The notes under the pieces are model-generated. The model saw only the letters and a list, made by a program, of their open reading frames with translations, was not told where the DNA came from and did no database searches. 64,000 bases of DNA from JAAEPI01 sp965212145 (GTDB lineage Bacteria; Bacteroidota; Bacteroidia; Cytophagales; Cyclobacteriaceae). Positions 53,108-60,927 of this stretch are shown here, piece by piece. The position numbers were made by a program, and so were the translations under genes. How positions within the stretch are numbered: position 1 is the stretch's first letter; each line of letters starts with the position of its first letter. The stretch is taken from positions 434,001 through 498,000 of the forward strand of contig CBDBUY010000009.1 in NCBI GenBank assembly GCA_965212145.1, in the 5' to 3' direction.

Positions 53108-53692
53108 TTATTCCCAGTTACCAGAAGTGGTCACGTTGAATTGCGAACCGAATCGAAGCGGTTTTCTTGAAGTGTACTCACTGTCTTCATCCCTGTCAGG
53201 ATTTACAGGTTTTGGATTCCATACTTCAATCACGTCCACCATAATTCCACTCTTATCAATTTTATCTACCACAATTCTGAACTTTACGCTTTCATATCCT
53301 GGTACATAAGCGATCCTGTCAGGATTAAAATTTCGGTACTTAGCAAACAAAGAATCGTAAACCGGTACGGTTCCTAATGTGTCGATATCTACCACTACAC
53401 TATCGGCTCCATATGACAATTCGTAGATGGTTTCCTTCTTCTCAACTACATAGAAAACACCTTCCTTGATGAATTTGATAAGTTTATCCCAATCACTCGT
53501 GTATTGCCCATTTACGGCGATGTAAGCAACCTCAGCCTCGCGTATTTTTTTCAGTTGATCGATCACAGCTTGCTCGGCCGCTTCGATTCGTTCAGATTGT
53601 CGGATGCTCGAGCCTATCGAGTTAATCAAATAGGCTGCCGCACCAAGGGCAGTTACTAAGAATACGATGAAAAGTATTTTGTTGGAGCTCAT
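53108..53692 (-). CDS. Membrane-anchored protein with pseudopilin-like N-terminus
   Basis: A 194-residue protein with an N-terminal TM helix (about 6-27) followed by AEQAVIDQLKKIREAEVAYIAVNGQYTSDWDKLIKF, a pattern very close to the helix of type II secretion pseudopilins (reaEaaYia.NGqYt.dw..L). The rest is a beta-rich extracytoplasmic domain. The leader lacks the classic G-F/T-L-x-E cleavage site, so true pilin processing is uncertain. It sits 2 bp upstream of the DUF3822 gene on the same strand. The role is unknown. Confidence 0.7.
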   Translation of the reverse strand: MSSNKILFIVFLVTALGAAAYLINSIGSSIRQSERIEAAEQAVIDQLKKIREAEVAYIAVNGQYTSDWDKLIKFIKEGVFYVVEKKETIYELSYGADSVVVDIDTLGTVPVYDSLFAKYRNFNPDRIAYVPGYESVKFRIVVDKIDKSGIMVDVIEVWNPKPVNPDRDEDSEYTSRKPLRFGSQFNVTTSGNWE

Positions 53693-53741
53693 TTCAGTCA
53701 GGTTTAATGCAATAATATATATTAATGGAGTGGCTTGAAAG

Positions 53742-54209
53742 CTATTTCCTTAATTGGTCAAATTTATAATAACCACTCAATTTAGTCATATCATCCAAGC
53801 GATCAATTTCTGAGAAAATGTTGTGCTTATTCGAATCGTCGATCTGAGAGAGTTCGTCGGAGGTGAAAAAACCAATTTCAGAGAGGATCTGATTATTCAT
53901 TTCAGGATCGTGACCAAGCTTAAGATAACCTCCATTTCTAGTCACTTCAAAAAACAGTTCAACGGCGTGCAAGCCACCTGCCTTGTACTCATTGATAAAT
54001 AAAAACTGTCCCACAGTGATTTCAAGACCTGTTTCCTCCATAAATTCTCGTTTGAGACATTCATGCATGTCCTCATTGAATTCCAAACCTCCGCCCGGGA
54101 ACGACCAAATAAAACCGCCCACGCCGAGTCCGTCATGCTTTAACAAAAGAACAGCTTCGTTTTCAATTAACACCCCACAAACCCTTACTCGGACTTTACC
54201 TTGGTACAT
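53742..54209 (-). CDS. NUDIX hydrolase
   Basis: A 155-residue hydrolase of nucleoside-diphosphate-linked substrates. The NUDIX box is complete: GGGLEFNEDMHECLKREFMEETGL (G-x5-E-x7-R-E-U-x-E-E-x-G-U), at about 42-65. The frame is open upstream to 54260 or 54299, but those starts would overlap the promoter and start codon of the divergent gene at 54259; the ATG at 54209 (MYQGKVRVRVCG) fits the family N-terminus and leaves room for divergent promoters. The substrate is not known. Confidence 0.85.
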   Translation of the reverse strand: MYQGKVRVRVCGVLIENEAVLLLKHDGLGVGGFIWSFPGGGLEFNEDMHECLKREFMEETGLEITVGQFLFINEYKAGGLHAVELFFEVTRNGGYLKLGHDPEMNNQILSEIGFFTSDELSQIDDSNKHNIFSEIDRLDDMTKLSGYYKFDQLRK

Positions 54210-54234
54210 TGGAACAGTTTTCGCTTGAAACTCG

Positions 54235-54242
54235 TAAATTTG
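54235..54242 (+). promoter_or_regulatory. Candidate -7 element for the DUF1573 gene
   Basis: TAAATTTG matches the Bacteroidota -7 consensus TAnnTTTG exactly and lies 16 bp before the ATG at 54259. The -33 box is not clear. Confidence 0.4.
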
Positions 54243-54258
54243 AACAAAATAGAAAGAC

Positions 54259-54696
54259 ATGAAATCATTATTATCACTAATAATTCTAGCAGCAGGCATT
54301 TCTCTATCAGCTCAAACTAATGAGCCAGCAGAACTGAATCCTGAAAATGGACCGATCATCACATTCGCTGAGAAGGTCTTCGACTTTGGTGAAATCAATC
54401 AAGGTGATATTGTAGAGCATACTTTCGTTTTTGAGAATACCGGAAACGCTCCGTTGATCATTTCCAATGCGAAGGGATCATGTGGGTGCACCGTACCAAG
54501 CTATGCTAAAGACCAAGCTATCGCTCCTGGGGAAAGCAGTGAGATGGTGGTGAGATTCAGCAGCCGTGGTAAATCAGGGATGCAGAGCAAAACGGTAACG
54601 ATTTACTCCAATGCTCAAAACAACCCTGAGAGAATCCGAATCAAAACGAGCATCATAGTGCCCCCTGCTACTGAGGATGGCTCAGGAGGGAATTAA
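54259..54696 (+). CDS. Exported DUF1573 domain protein
   Basis: A 145-residue protein with a signal peptide (MKSLLSLIILAAGISLSAQ). The mature part is a short Ig-like domain with the DUF1573 pattern: ITFAEKVFDFGEINQGDIVEHTFVFENTGNAPLII and GSCGCTVPSY, then VRFSSRGKSGMQSKTVTIYSN. DUF1573 proteins are common in Bacteroidota and look like periplasmic or secreted binding domains without known partners. It is a single gene with its own promoter and converges with the YggS gene through a shared TTAA. Confidence 0.88.
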   Translation: MKSLLSLIILAAGISLSAQTNEPAELNPENGPIITFAEKVFDFGEINQGDIVEHTFVFENTGNAPLIISNAKGSCGCTVPSYAKDQAIAPGESSEMVVRFSSRGKSGMQSKTVTIYSNAQNNPERIRIKTSIIVPPATEDGSGGN

Positions 54697-55364
54697 TGAT
54701 ATTCCCTCTCTCCGAATAGCAGACTTCCGACTCTGATCATATTACTTCCTTCCTCCAGTGCCAGACGGTAATCTCCGCTCATGCCCATGGAGAGTGTTTC
54801 CATTTTGACATTCGGAGGAAGCGAGTTGGCAGCCAAGCGATCATATATTTCTTTGAGTGATCGGAATTCTTCACGGACTTGATCCATGTTTTCGGTAAAT
54901 GTGGCCATACCCATGAGCCCAATGATTCGCACATTCTCGAACTCTGGCAGTTCCTGACCCAAGAGCAATTCCAGTACTTCATCCTCGTCAAAGCCAAACT
55001 TGGACTCCTCCCTAGCGATGTGAACCTGAAGTAGACAGTCGATTACGCGATCAACTTTCTTAGCTCTTTTATTGATTTCCTTCAGGAGTTTCACTGAGTC
55101 CACCCCATGAATCAAGTGCACAAAATCCACCAGAAATTTTACTTTGTTTCGCTGCAAATGACCGATCATATGCCAACGAATATCCTTGGGAAGCTCCTCG
55201 TACTTTGTAGTCAATTCCTGAACTTTATTTTCCCCGAAATCTCTATGACCTCCTTCGTAAGCCTCCAGAATGTCCGAGCTTGGCTTGGTCTTACTCACCG
55301 CCACCAATGTGCAATTTTCTGGTAGTTCTTTTTTGAATTGATTGATTTTGTCTGCTACGCTCAT
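54693..55364 (-). CDS. YggS-family pyridoxal-phosphate-binding protein
   Basis: A 223-residue cytosolic protein with the alanine-racemase-like barrel of the YggS/PROSC (PLPBP) family, which controls free PLP and the balance of vitamin B6. The PLP-lysine region VAVSKTKPSSDI is at about 23-34, followed by HRDFGENKVQEL, IRWHMIGHLQRNKVK and the C-terminal SMGMSGDYRLAL, all standard. An upstream in-frame start at 55403 is less likely, since the family begins at MSVADKIN. It is divergent from the GH3 gene. Confidence 0.93.
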   Translation of the reverse strand: MSVADKINQFKKELPENCTLVAVSKTKPSSDILEAYEGGHRDFGENKVQELTTKYEELPKDIRWHMIGHLQRNKVKFLVDFVHLIHGVDSVKLLKEINKRAKKVDRVIDCLLQVHIAREESKFGFDEDEVLELLLGQELPEFENVRIIGLMGMATFTENMDQVREEFRSLKEIYDRLAANSLPPNVKMETLSMGMSGDYRLALEEGSNMIRVGSLLFGEREYH

Positions 55365-55396
55365 CTGTTGAGTCTTTGTAGTTAAATTTGACTGAC

Positions 55397-56953
55397 ATGG
55401 CAATTTTAGGAACTTTACTCAAGAAGGGAATCATGCTGCGAGAGAGTATTGCTCAGCAATACAGTTCCCCAATTGATTTGCAGAAGCAGGAGCTGCGTGA
55501 ACTCATCATTCATGCTCAAAATACACAATTTGCCAAGGCCTATAATTTCCATGAAATTCTGAAAGCATTCAGGAAAAACAACAACGACTCCTTTTATGAG
55601 TCATACAAAAATCACGTGCCCATTTTTGATTATGACAAGATCAACAATGAGTGGTGGCACAAGGCGCGTGAAGGAGAGAGCAATGTCTGCTGGCCCGGAA
55701 AAATCAAATATTTCGCGCTAAGCTCGGGCACTTCCGGGGCACCTTCCAAATACATTCCGGTCACCAAGGACATGACCAAGTCCATCCGGCGAACATCCAT
55801 GCGCCAAATTCTTAGTTTATCGAGGTACGATTTACCGGATAAATTTTTCTCGCGTGGAATTTTGGCGGTGGGAGGGACCACAGACTTGCGAAAAAGCGGT
55901 CACTATTTTGAGGGCGACTTGAGTGGAATCACCGCCTCCCAGTTGCCATTTTGGTTTGAGCGATTTTATAAGCCCGGAAAGAAAATATCCAAAACGCACG
56001 ACTGGCAAACCAAGCTGGATGAAATGACGCTGAAGGCGAAGGACTGGGACATTGGAATCATAGCTGGCGTTCCAGCCTGGTTGCAGATTCTATTGGAGAA
56101 AATCATCAAACATTACGACCTCAAGCATATCCATGAGATATGGCCGAACCTGCACATTTTCGTGCACGGTGGTGTATCCTTTGAGCCGTACAAGAAGGGC
56201 TTTGAGAAACTGCTGGGACAACCAATTTATTATTTGGAAACCTACCTGGCTTCCGAAGGTTTCGTGGCATTTCAGGCCTTCCCCAATCGAAAGTCCATGC
56301 GACTGGTACTGAACAATGGCATATTCTACGAATTTATCCCATTCACTGAAAAAAACTTTGATGATGATGGGCAGCTAAAGCCAAACCCTGAGACCTTGAA
56401 GATTGATCAGGTGCAGGAGAATGTGGATTACGCATTGCTGCTTACCACGAATGCCGGGACCTACAGGTACCTCATAGGAGACACGATCAAGTTTGCTTCC
56501 ATTGAGGAATCGGAGATCATGATTACAGGACGAACGAAGCACTTTTTGAGTCTTTGCGGGGAACACCTGAGCGTTGACAATATGAACAAGGCATTGGAAA
56601 TGGCCTCAGATGAGTTCAATATTGACGTTCGTGAGTTCACGGTGGTGGGTGTCCCGGAGGATTCCCTATTTGCCCATCATTGGTACATCGGGACAGACGA
56701 TCCAGTGGATGCAGATGCATTTCGAGAAAAGATTGACCATGCTCTAAAAGAAATCAACGACGATTATGGGGTGGAGCGAGCGAACGCCCTGAAGAATGTT
56801 TATTTGGACGTCTTACCGGCTGGAGAATTCCTCAAATACATGGAGCGAAATGGAAAAATGGGAGGTCAAAATAAATTCCCAAGAGTGCTAAAAGGTGAGA
56901 AAGCTGCCGAGTGGCAGAATTATTTGAAGGAAAATTCGCTTATTACCGGATGA
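55397..56953 (+). CDS. GH3-family acyl-acid-amido synthetase-like protein
   Basis: A 518-residue protein of the plant-GH3/adenylate-forming superfamily. It shows LSSGTSGAPSKYIPVT (phosphate-binding loop, about 109), YLETYLASEGFVAF, LTTNAGTYRYLIGDTI and the C-terminal ITGRTKHFLSLCGEHLS adenylate-binding motif. Bacterial homologues in Bacteroidota are common but their substrate is not known; adenylation of a carboxylic acid and transfer to an amine is the expected chemistry. The start is the ATG at 55397 (a TTG lies 9 bp before). The stop overlaps the LysE gene (ATGA). Confidence 0.88.
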   Translation: MAILGTLLKKGIMLRESIAQQYSSPIDLQKQELRELIIHAQNTQFAKAYNFHEILKAFRKNNNDSFYESYKNHVPIFDYDKINNEWWHKAREGESNVCWPGKIKYFALSSGTSGAPSKYIPVTKDMTKSIRRTSMRQILSLSRYDLPDKFFSRGILAVGGTTDLRKSGHYFEGDLSGITASQLPFWFERFYKPGKKISKTHDWQTKLDEMTLKAKDWDIGIIAGVPAWLQILLEKIIKHYDLKHIHEIWPNLHIFVHGGVSFEPYKKGFEKLLGQPIYYLETYLASEGFVAFQAFPNRKSMRLVLNNGIFYEFIPFTEKNFDDDGQLKPNPETLKIDQVQENVDYALLLTTNAGTYRYLIGDTIKFASIEESEIMITGRTKHFLSLCGEHLSVDNMNKALEMASDEFNIDVREFTVVGVPEDSLFAHHWYIGTDDPVDADAFREKIDHALKEINDDYGVERANALKNVYLDVLPAGEFLKYMERNGKMGGQNKFPRVLKGEKAAEWQNYLKENSLITG

Positions 56954-57561
56954 CAGTATTCTTTGATGGTATGCTCTATGGGCTGGTTTTCATTCTCGCC
57001 CTAGGTCCCGCCTTTTTTGCAATTTTTCACACGGCGCTTAAACACGGCTTCAAGAAAGCTTTGGCGGTAAGCGTCGGGGTTATCATGGTCGATGCGGTTC
57101 TGATCTTACTCGTTTTGATTGGGCTTGGCCCAATCCTGGAGCAGCCTGACCTAAAGTTTTGGTTCGGACTTGGTGGTGCCGTGATCTTACTGTTTTTCGG
57201 AATTTCTACCTGGAGAAGCAAGAAATCCATTCCTGAGAATGGGCAAGAAAACGGTCGCGGTATTTTCCAATATTGGCTGAAAGGAGTTGCCCTAAATGGC
57301 CTAAACCCACTGATGATCCTTTTCTGGATTGGCGTGGTAGGAGGGGTGGCTACATTGGGCTATCCAAGGACCGATCAGGGTTGGTTCTTTGGCGGTTTTC
57401 TGACAACTGTTTTGCTCATGGATATGGTCAAAATATTCCTGATAACTAGATTGTCTAAGTTCATCACCGAGCAAAGAATGCGGGTAGTGAATCGAGTGGT
57501 AGGTGTGGTGTTTATTGGGTTTGCGGTTAGGTTGCTGGTTTTTTTGGTACTGGAGGTTTAA
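56950..57561 (+). CDS. LysE-family amino-acid exporter
   Basis: A 203-residue inner-membrane protein with six hydrophobic helices. LYGLVFILALGPAFFAIFHTALKHGFKKAL matches the LysE/RhtB N-terminus with its GPAFF motif and the following basic loop. These carriers export amino acids or small metabolites. The ATG overlaps the GH3 stop, so the two are one operon; export of the GH3 product is conceivable but not shown. The stop is shared with the convergent batA (TTAA at 57558-57561). Confidence 0.88.
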   Translation: MTVFFDGMLYGLVFILALGPAFFAIFHTALKHGFKKALAVSVGVIMVDAVLILLVLIGLGPILEQPDLKFWFGLGGAVILLFFGISTWRSKKSIPENGQENGRGIFQYWLKGVALNGLNPLMILFWIGVVGGVATLGYPRTDQGWFFGGFLTTVLLMDMVKIFLITRLSKFITEQRMRVVNRVVGVVFIGFAVRLLVFLVLEV

Positions 57562-58586
57562 TCCACCAGAACATTGGCCATAAACGTACTCTTGGTCAGC
57601 AGCCAAAGCAGAAAAAATACGGTCGCCCATTTTAGGTATACCACATAATAATCAGTAGTGTCCTTGTACCGAGTTTCCTTGATCTCTGCCTTTTCCAGTT
57701 GATCGATTTCTGAGAATACTTCTTGCAGCGCTTGCTTGTTGGAAACACGGTAAAAGTTTCCTTCTCCAATCTTCGCGATCTCCCGAAGCGTAGTTTCGTC
57801 CAGCGTATTCTCCACATATCTGGGCCGACCAAAGAAATCCTGACCAAAAGGCACCCTGCCTTCCTTGCCAATGGCAATGGAGTAAATGCGAATACCGTGC
57901 GCATACGCCAGTTTGGCCGCTGTTTCCGGATCAATGTTTCCGGCGGTGTTATCACCGTCACTAAGCAGGATAAGAACCTTAGACTCAGACTGAGATTCCC
58001 TCAGACGGTTGGTGCTCACTGCTAACGCACTTCCAATGGCCGTTCCTCTGCTCTCGATTAGATCGAAATTGATGTCGTCAATGTAGGTGTTCAATAACTC
58101 ATAATCCGTGGTGAGGGGCGAACGAGAGTAGGCCTCCCCGGAAAATACCACTAATCCGATACGATCCTGAAACCTACCTGCCACAAAGTTTCTTGCCACA
58201 TCCTTGGCCGCTTCCAGTCTGTTGGGCCTGAAGTCCTCAATCTGCATGGACTCGGAGATATCGATCGTGAGCATGATGTCAATCCCTTCGCTCCATTGCT
58301 CCACTTGCTCATTCGTGGATTGTGGCCTTGCCAGTGCCACCAAGATAAGTGCTAAGGCGATGCTGAAAAAAAGAGCTGGAAGGAATCGTAGCAAACTCAT
58401 CGGATCACTTTTTAGATCCTTCTCTGTCAGCGCGATGGGTAATCTTTGACGGAATTTGTAAATGATCAACCAACGCAGCAAAAAGAAAAGTGGGATCAAC
58501 GGGATTCCATAGACCCACCAGAAGCTGGCCCAGTCGTACGACTCGAATCGCTCCATGGTAAACCAAGTTGACGATAACCAATCCAT
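57558..58586 (-). CDS. batA: BatA-like von Willebrand A domain membrane protein
   Basis: A 342-residue protein with two N-terminal membrane helices (about 20-38 and 67-85) and a C-terminal one (about 320-338), between which lies a complete VWA domain: the metal site DISES (DxSxS) in MLTIDISESMQIEDF, and ILLSDGDNTAGN. It is the BatA component of the Bacteroides aerotolerance-type operon. It follows a BatD-like gene and a DUF58 gene. No batB, batC or batE follow; the next gene is convergent lysE, so the operon is shorter than the textbook version. Confidence 0.9.
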   Translation of the reverse strand: MDWLSSTWFTMERFESYDWASFWWVYGIPLIPLFFLLRWLIIYKFRQRLPIALTEKDLKSDPMSLLRFLPALFFSIALALILVALARPQSTNEQVEQWSEGIDIMLTIDISESMQIEDFRPNRLEAAKDVARNFVAGRFQDRIGLVVFSGEAYSRSPLTTDYELLNTYIDDINFDLIESRGTAIGSALAVSTNRLRESQSESKVLILLSDGDNTAGNIDPETAAKLAYAHGIRIYSIAIGKEGRVPFGQDFFGRPRYVENTLDETTLREIAKIGEGNFYRVSNKQALQEVFSEIDQLEKAEIKETRYKDTTDYYVVYLKWATVFFLLWLLTKSTFMANVLVD

Positions 58587-59474
58587 CTATGCTCCTTGTT
58601 TAAGTTCGTTCACTTTGCTTTCGTATCGGTTCTGCGCAAAATCCTCCAGGTGCTGGAAATCCTGGTACACCTTGTCAGACAATAGTTTTCCATACACACA
58701 CCTGTCCACGGCCTTCAGAGGCTCAATCAATTCCTCGGCAAAGTTCAGCTGTGTGATCTCTTTACTTGTCAGCTTGGTGAAAGGTTGCTTTTCGACCTTT
58801 TCGATGTATCCTTTCCACAAACTCAAGGCATCCTGGGCAATTTCCGGCTCTCCGCTTTCTTTCAGTTTACCAATGAACGATTCCATTTGGCCCACGAATT
58901 GTTCATGGGATTTTGCCATGCGCTTGAGCTTGAAATGTCGCCGGATTTTTTTACCAAAGACTATCAGAACAACCAATGCAATCAGGATTAGACCACCCCC
59001 GATAATCATCAGCAATGGTGAATTGATTTCCGTCGGCAGTTCCTGTAGTTCGGTGTTTGTGATCAGTTTGGTCGTGTCGGTAGCCACAGGCACCAAATGA
59101 ATCAAGAAAATGGAATCCAGAGGTGATCGATTCTCCACCGTGTCGCCAGCTACAAGCATCATTGCAGGTAGATTGAGATACTGAATCGAGTCAATCTCAA
59201 ATGAATGCAACGAGTACACTACGCTATCAATGGCCATGGTTGAATCGGCCATGGTCTCGAAATATTGTCGATCTACAAATTCAAAGGGAGCGAAATTGAA
59301 ATTGCTGTCTGGCAGGATCAAATCGTGCTGGATGGGGTAGCTGGCCGCCAACCAAAAATTCACAGGTTCTCCAATCTTAAGACTGTCCTGAACGAACCCA
59401 CCTTTCACCTTCATTTCTTGACAAAATGAGGCGGTGAAAATCAAACAGATGATTCCAAATAATTTCCCTCGCAT
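58587..59474 (-). CDS. Bat-operon membrane protein of unknown type (DUF4381- or BatD-like position)
   Basis: A 295-residue protein with a signal peptide (MRGKLFGIICLIFTASFC), an extracytoplasmic beta-rich domain (about 22-150), one TM helix (about 154-176) and a cytoplasmic helical tail. It sits exactly between the DUF58 gene and batA, 1 bp from each neighbour. This position is typically filled by a small Bat accessory protein in Bacteroidota. The sequence itself gives no recognised motif. Confidence 0.7.
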   Translation of the reverse strand: MRGKLFGIICLIFTASFCQEMKVKGGFVQDSLKIGEPVNFWLAASYPIQHDLILPDSNFNFAPFEFVDRQYFETMADSTMAIDSVVYSLHSFEIDSIQYLNLPAMMLVAGDTVENRSPLDSIFLIHLVPVATDTTKLITNTELQELPTEINSPLLMIIGGGLILIALVVLIVFGKKIRRHFKLKRMAKSHEQFVGQMESFIGKLKESGEPEIAQDALSLWKGYIEKVEKQPFTKLTSKEITQLNFAEELIEPLKAVDRCVYGKLLSDKVYQDFQHLEDFAQNRYESKVNELKQGA

Positions 59475-60350
59475 CTATGCCCGTCGTTGTTGGTTTCTGT
59501 GTCTAAATAGTTGAATGAGTTTCGGAACGTAATCCTCGTGCACGTCAATGGCGATATAGTTCACGTCGTTTCTGTGGCAGAATTGTTCCAATTCGCTTGT
59601 GTTCTTTTTGTAGGTCTTATCCAGGCTGTTTCGGAAACCACCCGCCGATGTGTTCACCCAAAGCGTCTTCCCGGATTCTTTGTCCAGCAGAGGCACAATA
59701 CCTAAGCTTGGCATTTCCATTTCCCTTTCATCATAGAGATGCACTACGACCAAGTCATGCTTCTTGGCCAATCCTTTTAGGTTGTGCATATAATCTTCAT
59801 CTATGAAATCCGAGATTAGGAAGATGATGCTTTTCTTCTTGAGAATATTCAGGGTCAGACTGATTGCTTCTGCCAGATTGGTTTTGCGTGACTTAGGTTT
59901 GAGTTTGAAAATCCCAGAAATTACCTCGTATTGATGTCTTCGACCTTTGCCTGGTTTGATGTATAGTTCTCTTTGATCCGAGAAGCACATTAAACCGGTT
60001 TGGCTATTCTGCTTGGTTGCTGAAATAGATAGCAATGCGGTGACCTCCTTGGCTACATCCTGCTTGTACTTGCCATCTCTTCCTATTTCCTGAGAGGCAG
60101 AAACATCCAGTAGAAAAAACACTGTCTGTTCTTTCTCCTCAATATAGGTGTTTAAGAAGGTGCCATGGCCCTTTGCTGTCACTTTCCAGTTGATGGCCCG
60201 CACGTCATCTCCGTAGTTGTATGCCCGCACATCGTCGTACTCCAAGCCAGACCCCTTGAAAATGGAGCGGAAATCGCCCTGCATCCGAGAGTTGATGGCT
60301 TTTCGTATACGTATGTCATAGCGTCTAAGCTTTTTGAGGATTTCCTTCAT
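59475..60350 (-). CDS. DUF58 domain protein of the Bat operon
   Basis: A 291-residue soluble protein. DVRAYNYGDDVRAINWKVTAK (about 38-58) is the DUF58 signature, and LLDVSASQEIG with LMCFSDQ and FLISDFIDE give a VWA-like metal site. DUF58 proteins are found with MoxR AAA+ ATPases and Bat proteins and are thought to help assemble complexes. No MoxR gene is next to it in this window; the upstream neighbour is the divergent DUF4296 gene. It is the first gene of a three-gene minus-strand operon. Confidence 0.9.
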   Translation of the reverse strand: MKEILKKLRRYDIRIRKAINSRMQGDFRSIFKGSGLEYDDVRAYNYGDDVRAINWKVTAKGHGTFLNTYIEEKEQTVFFLLDVSASQEIGRDGKYKQDVAKEVTALLSISATKQNSQTGLMCFSDQRELYIKPGKGRRHQYEVISGIFKLKPKSRKTNLAEAISLTLNILKKKSIIFLISDFIDEDYMHNLKGLAKKHDLVVVHLYDEREMEMPSLGIVPLLDKESGKTLWVNTSAGGFRNSLDKTYKKNTSELEQFCHRNDVNYIAIDVHEDYVPKLIQLFRHRNQQRRA

Positions 60351-60364
60351 CCAGCGTACTTTTG
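60333..60364 (+). promoter_or_regulatory. Consensus promoter for the DUF4296/mutS2 operon
   Basis: TTTG (60333-60336), a 20-bp spacer and TACTTTTG (60357-60364) form a full match to TTTG-N20-TAnnTTTG. The promoter starts inside the first codons of the divergent DUF58 gene, and the ATG of the downstream gene is 29 bp later. Confidence 0.6.
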
Positions 60365-60392
60365 AGCGTCAAAATTAGAGGCAATCAAGAAC

Positions 60393-60926
60393 ATGGCAAG
60401 TTGGGGCAAGGGACAATTTTTAGCAATTTCATTATTACTGGCGGTAGTATTCGGGTCATGTTCGGGAAAAACCGAAATTCCGGAGGACGTATTGCCACCT
60501 TCAAAGATGACAAGCTTGATGATCAAGGTTCATCTTATAGAGGCGAAAGTAGGTCGCTTAGGGTTGTCTTCCGATTCTTCCAAAACACTTTTTAATCATT
60601 TCGAGTCACTTTTGCTCGAAGAACACGGTTTAGACACAGCGTACTATAATAGGAGCTTGCGTTTTTATACTTCCGAGCCGAAGGTTTTTAAGAAAGTCTA
60701 CTTGGCAGTGGTGGACAGCTTGATGGAAATGGAAAATCAGCAACAATTGATCGATGAAGAAGAAGAACGATTAGAAAAGGAGAAAGAGGAAATGAGACGT
60801 AAAGAAAAAAAAGCGAGAAAAGAAAGAGTCGATTCCTTAAAGAAAACTCCCAGGCCAAGCTTTATACCGCAAATAGATTCTATCGATTCTAAGAAAATTA
60901 GAAAGTTTGAGCTGAACCAGCAATAG
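60393..60926 (+). CDS. DUF4296 lipoprotein
   Basis: A 177-residue protein with a lipoprotein signal: hydrophobic LAISLLLAVVFGSC, lipidated cysteine C23. The domain that follows (PPSKMTSLMIKVHLIEAKV ... YYNRSLRFYTSEPKVF) matches the Bacteroidota family DUF4296. The last 50 residues are a charged E/K/R coiled stretch. The function is unknown. It precedes mutS2 by 1 bp and has a good promoter, so it is translated with mutS2. Confidence 0.8.
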   Translation: MASWGKGQFLAISLLLAVVFGSCSGKTEIPEDVLPPSKMTSLMIKVHLIEAKVGRLGLSSDSSKTLFNHFESLLLEEHGLDTAYYNRSLRFYTSEPKVFKKVYLAVVDSLMEMENQQQLIDEEEERLEKEKEEMRRKEKKARKERVDSLKKTPRPSFIPQIDSIDSKKIRKFELNQQ

Positions 60927-60927
60927 C

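Noticed and set aside
54209..54299. Longer NUDIX N-terminus starting at 54260 or 54299
   Set aside because: It would cover the promoter and start codon of the divergent DUF1573 gene, and the family begins near MYQGKVRVRVCG.
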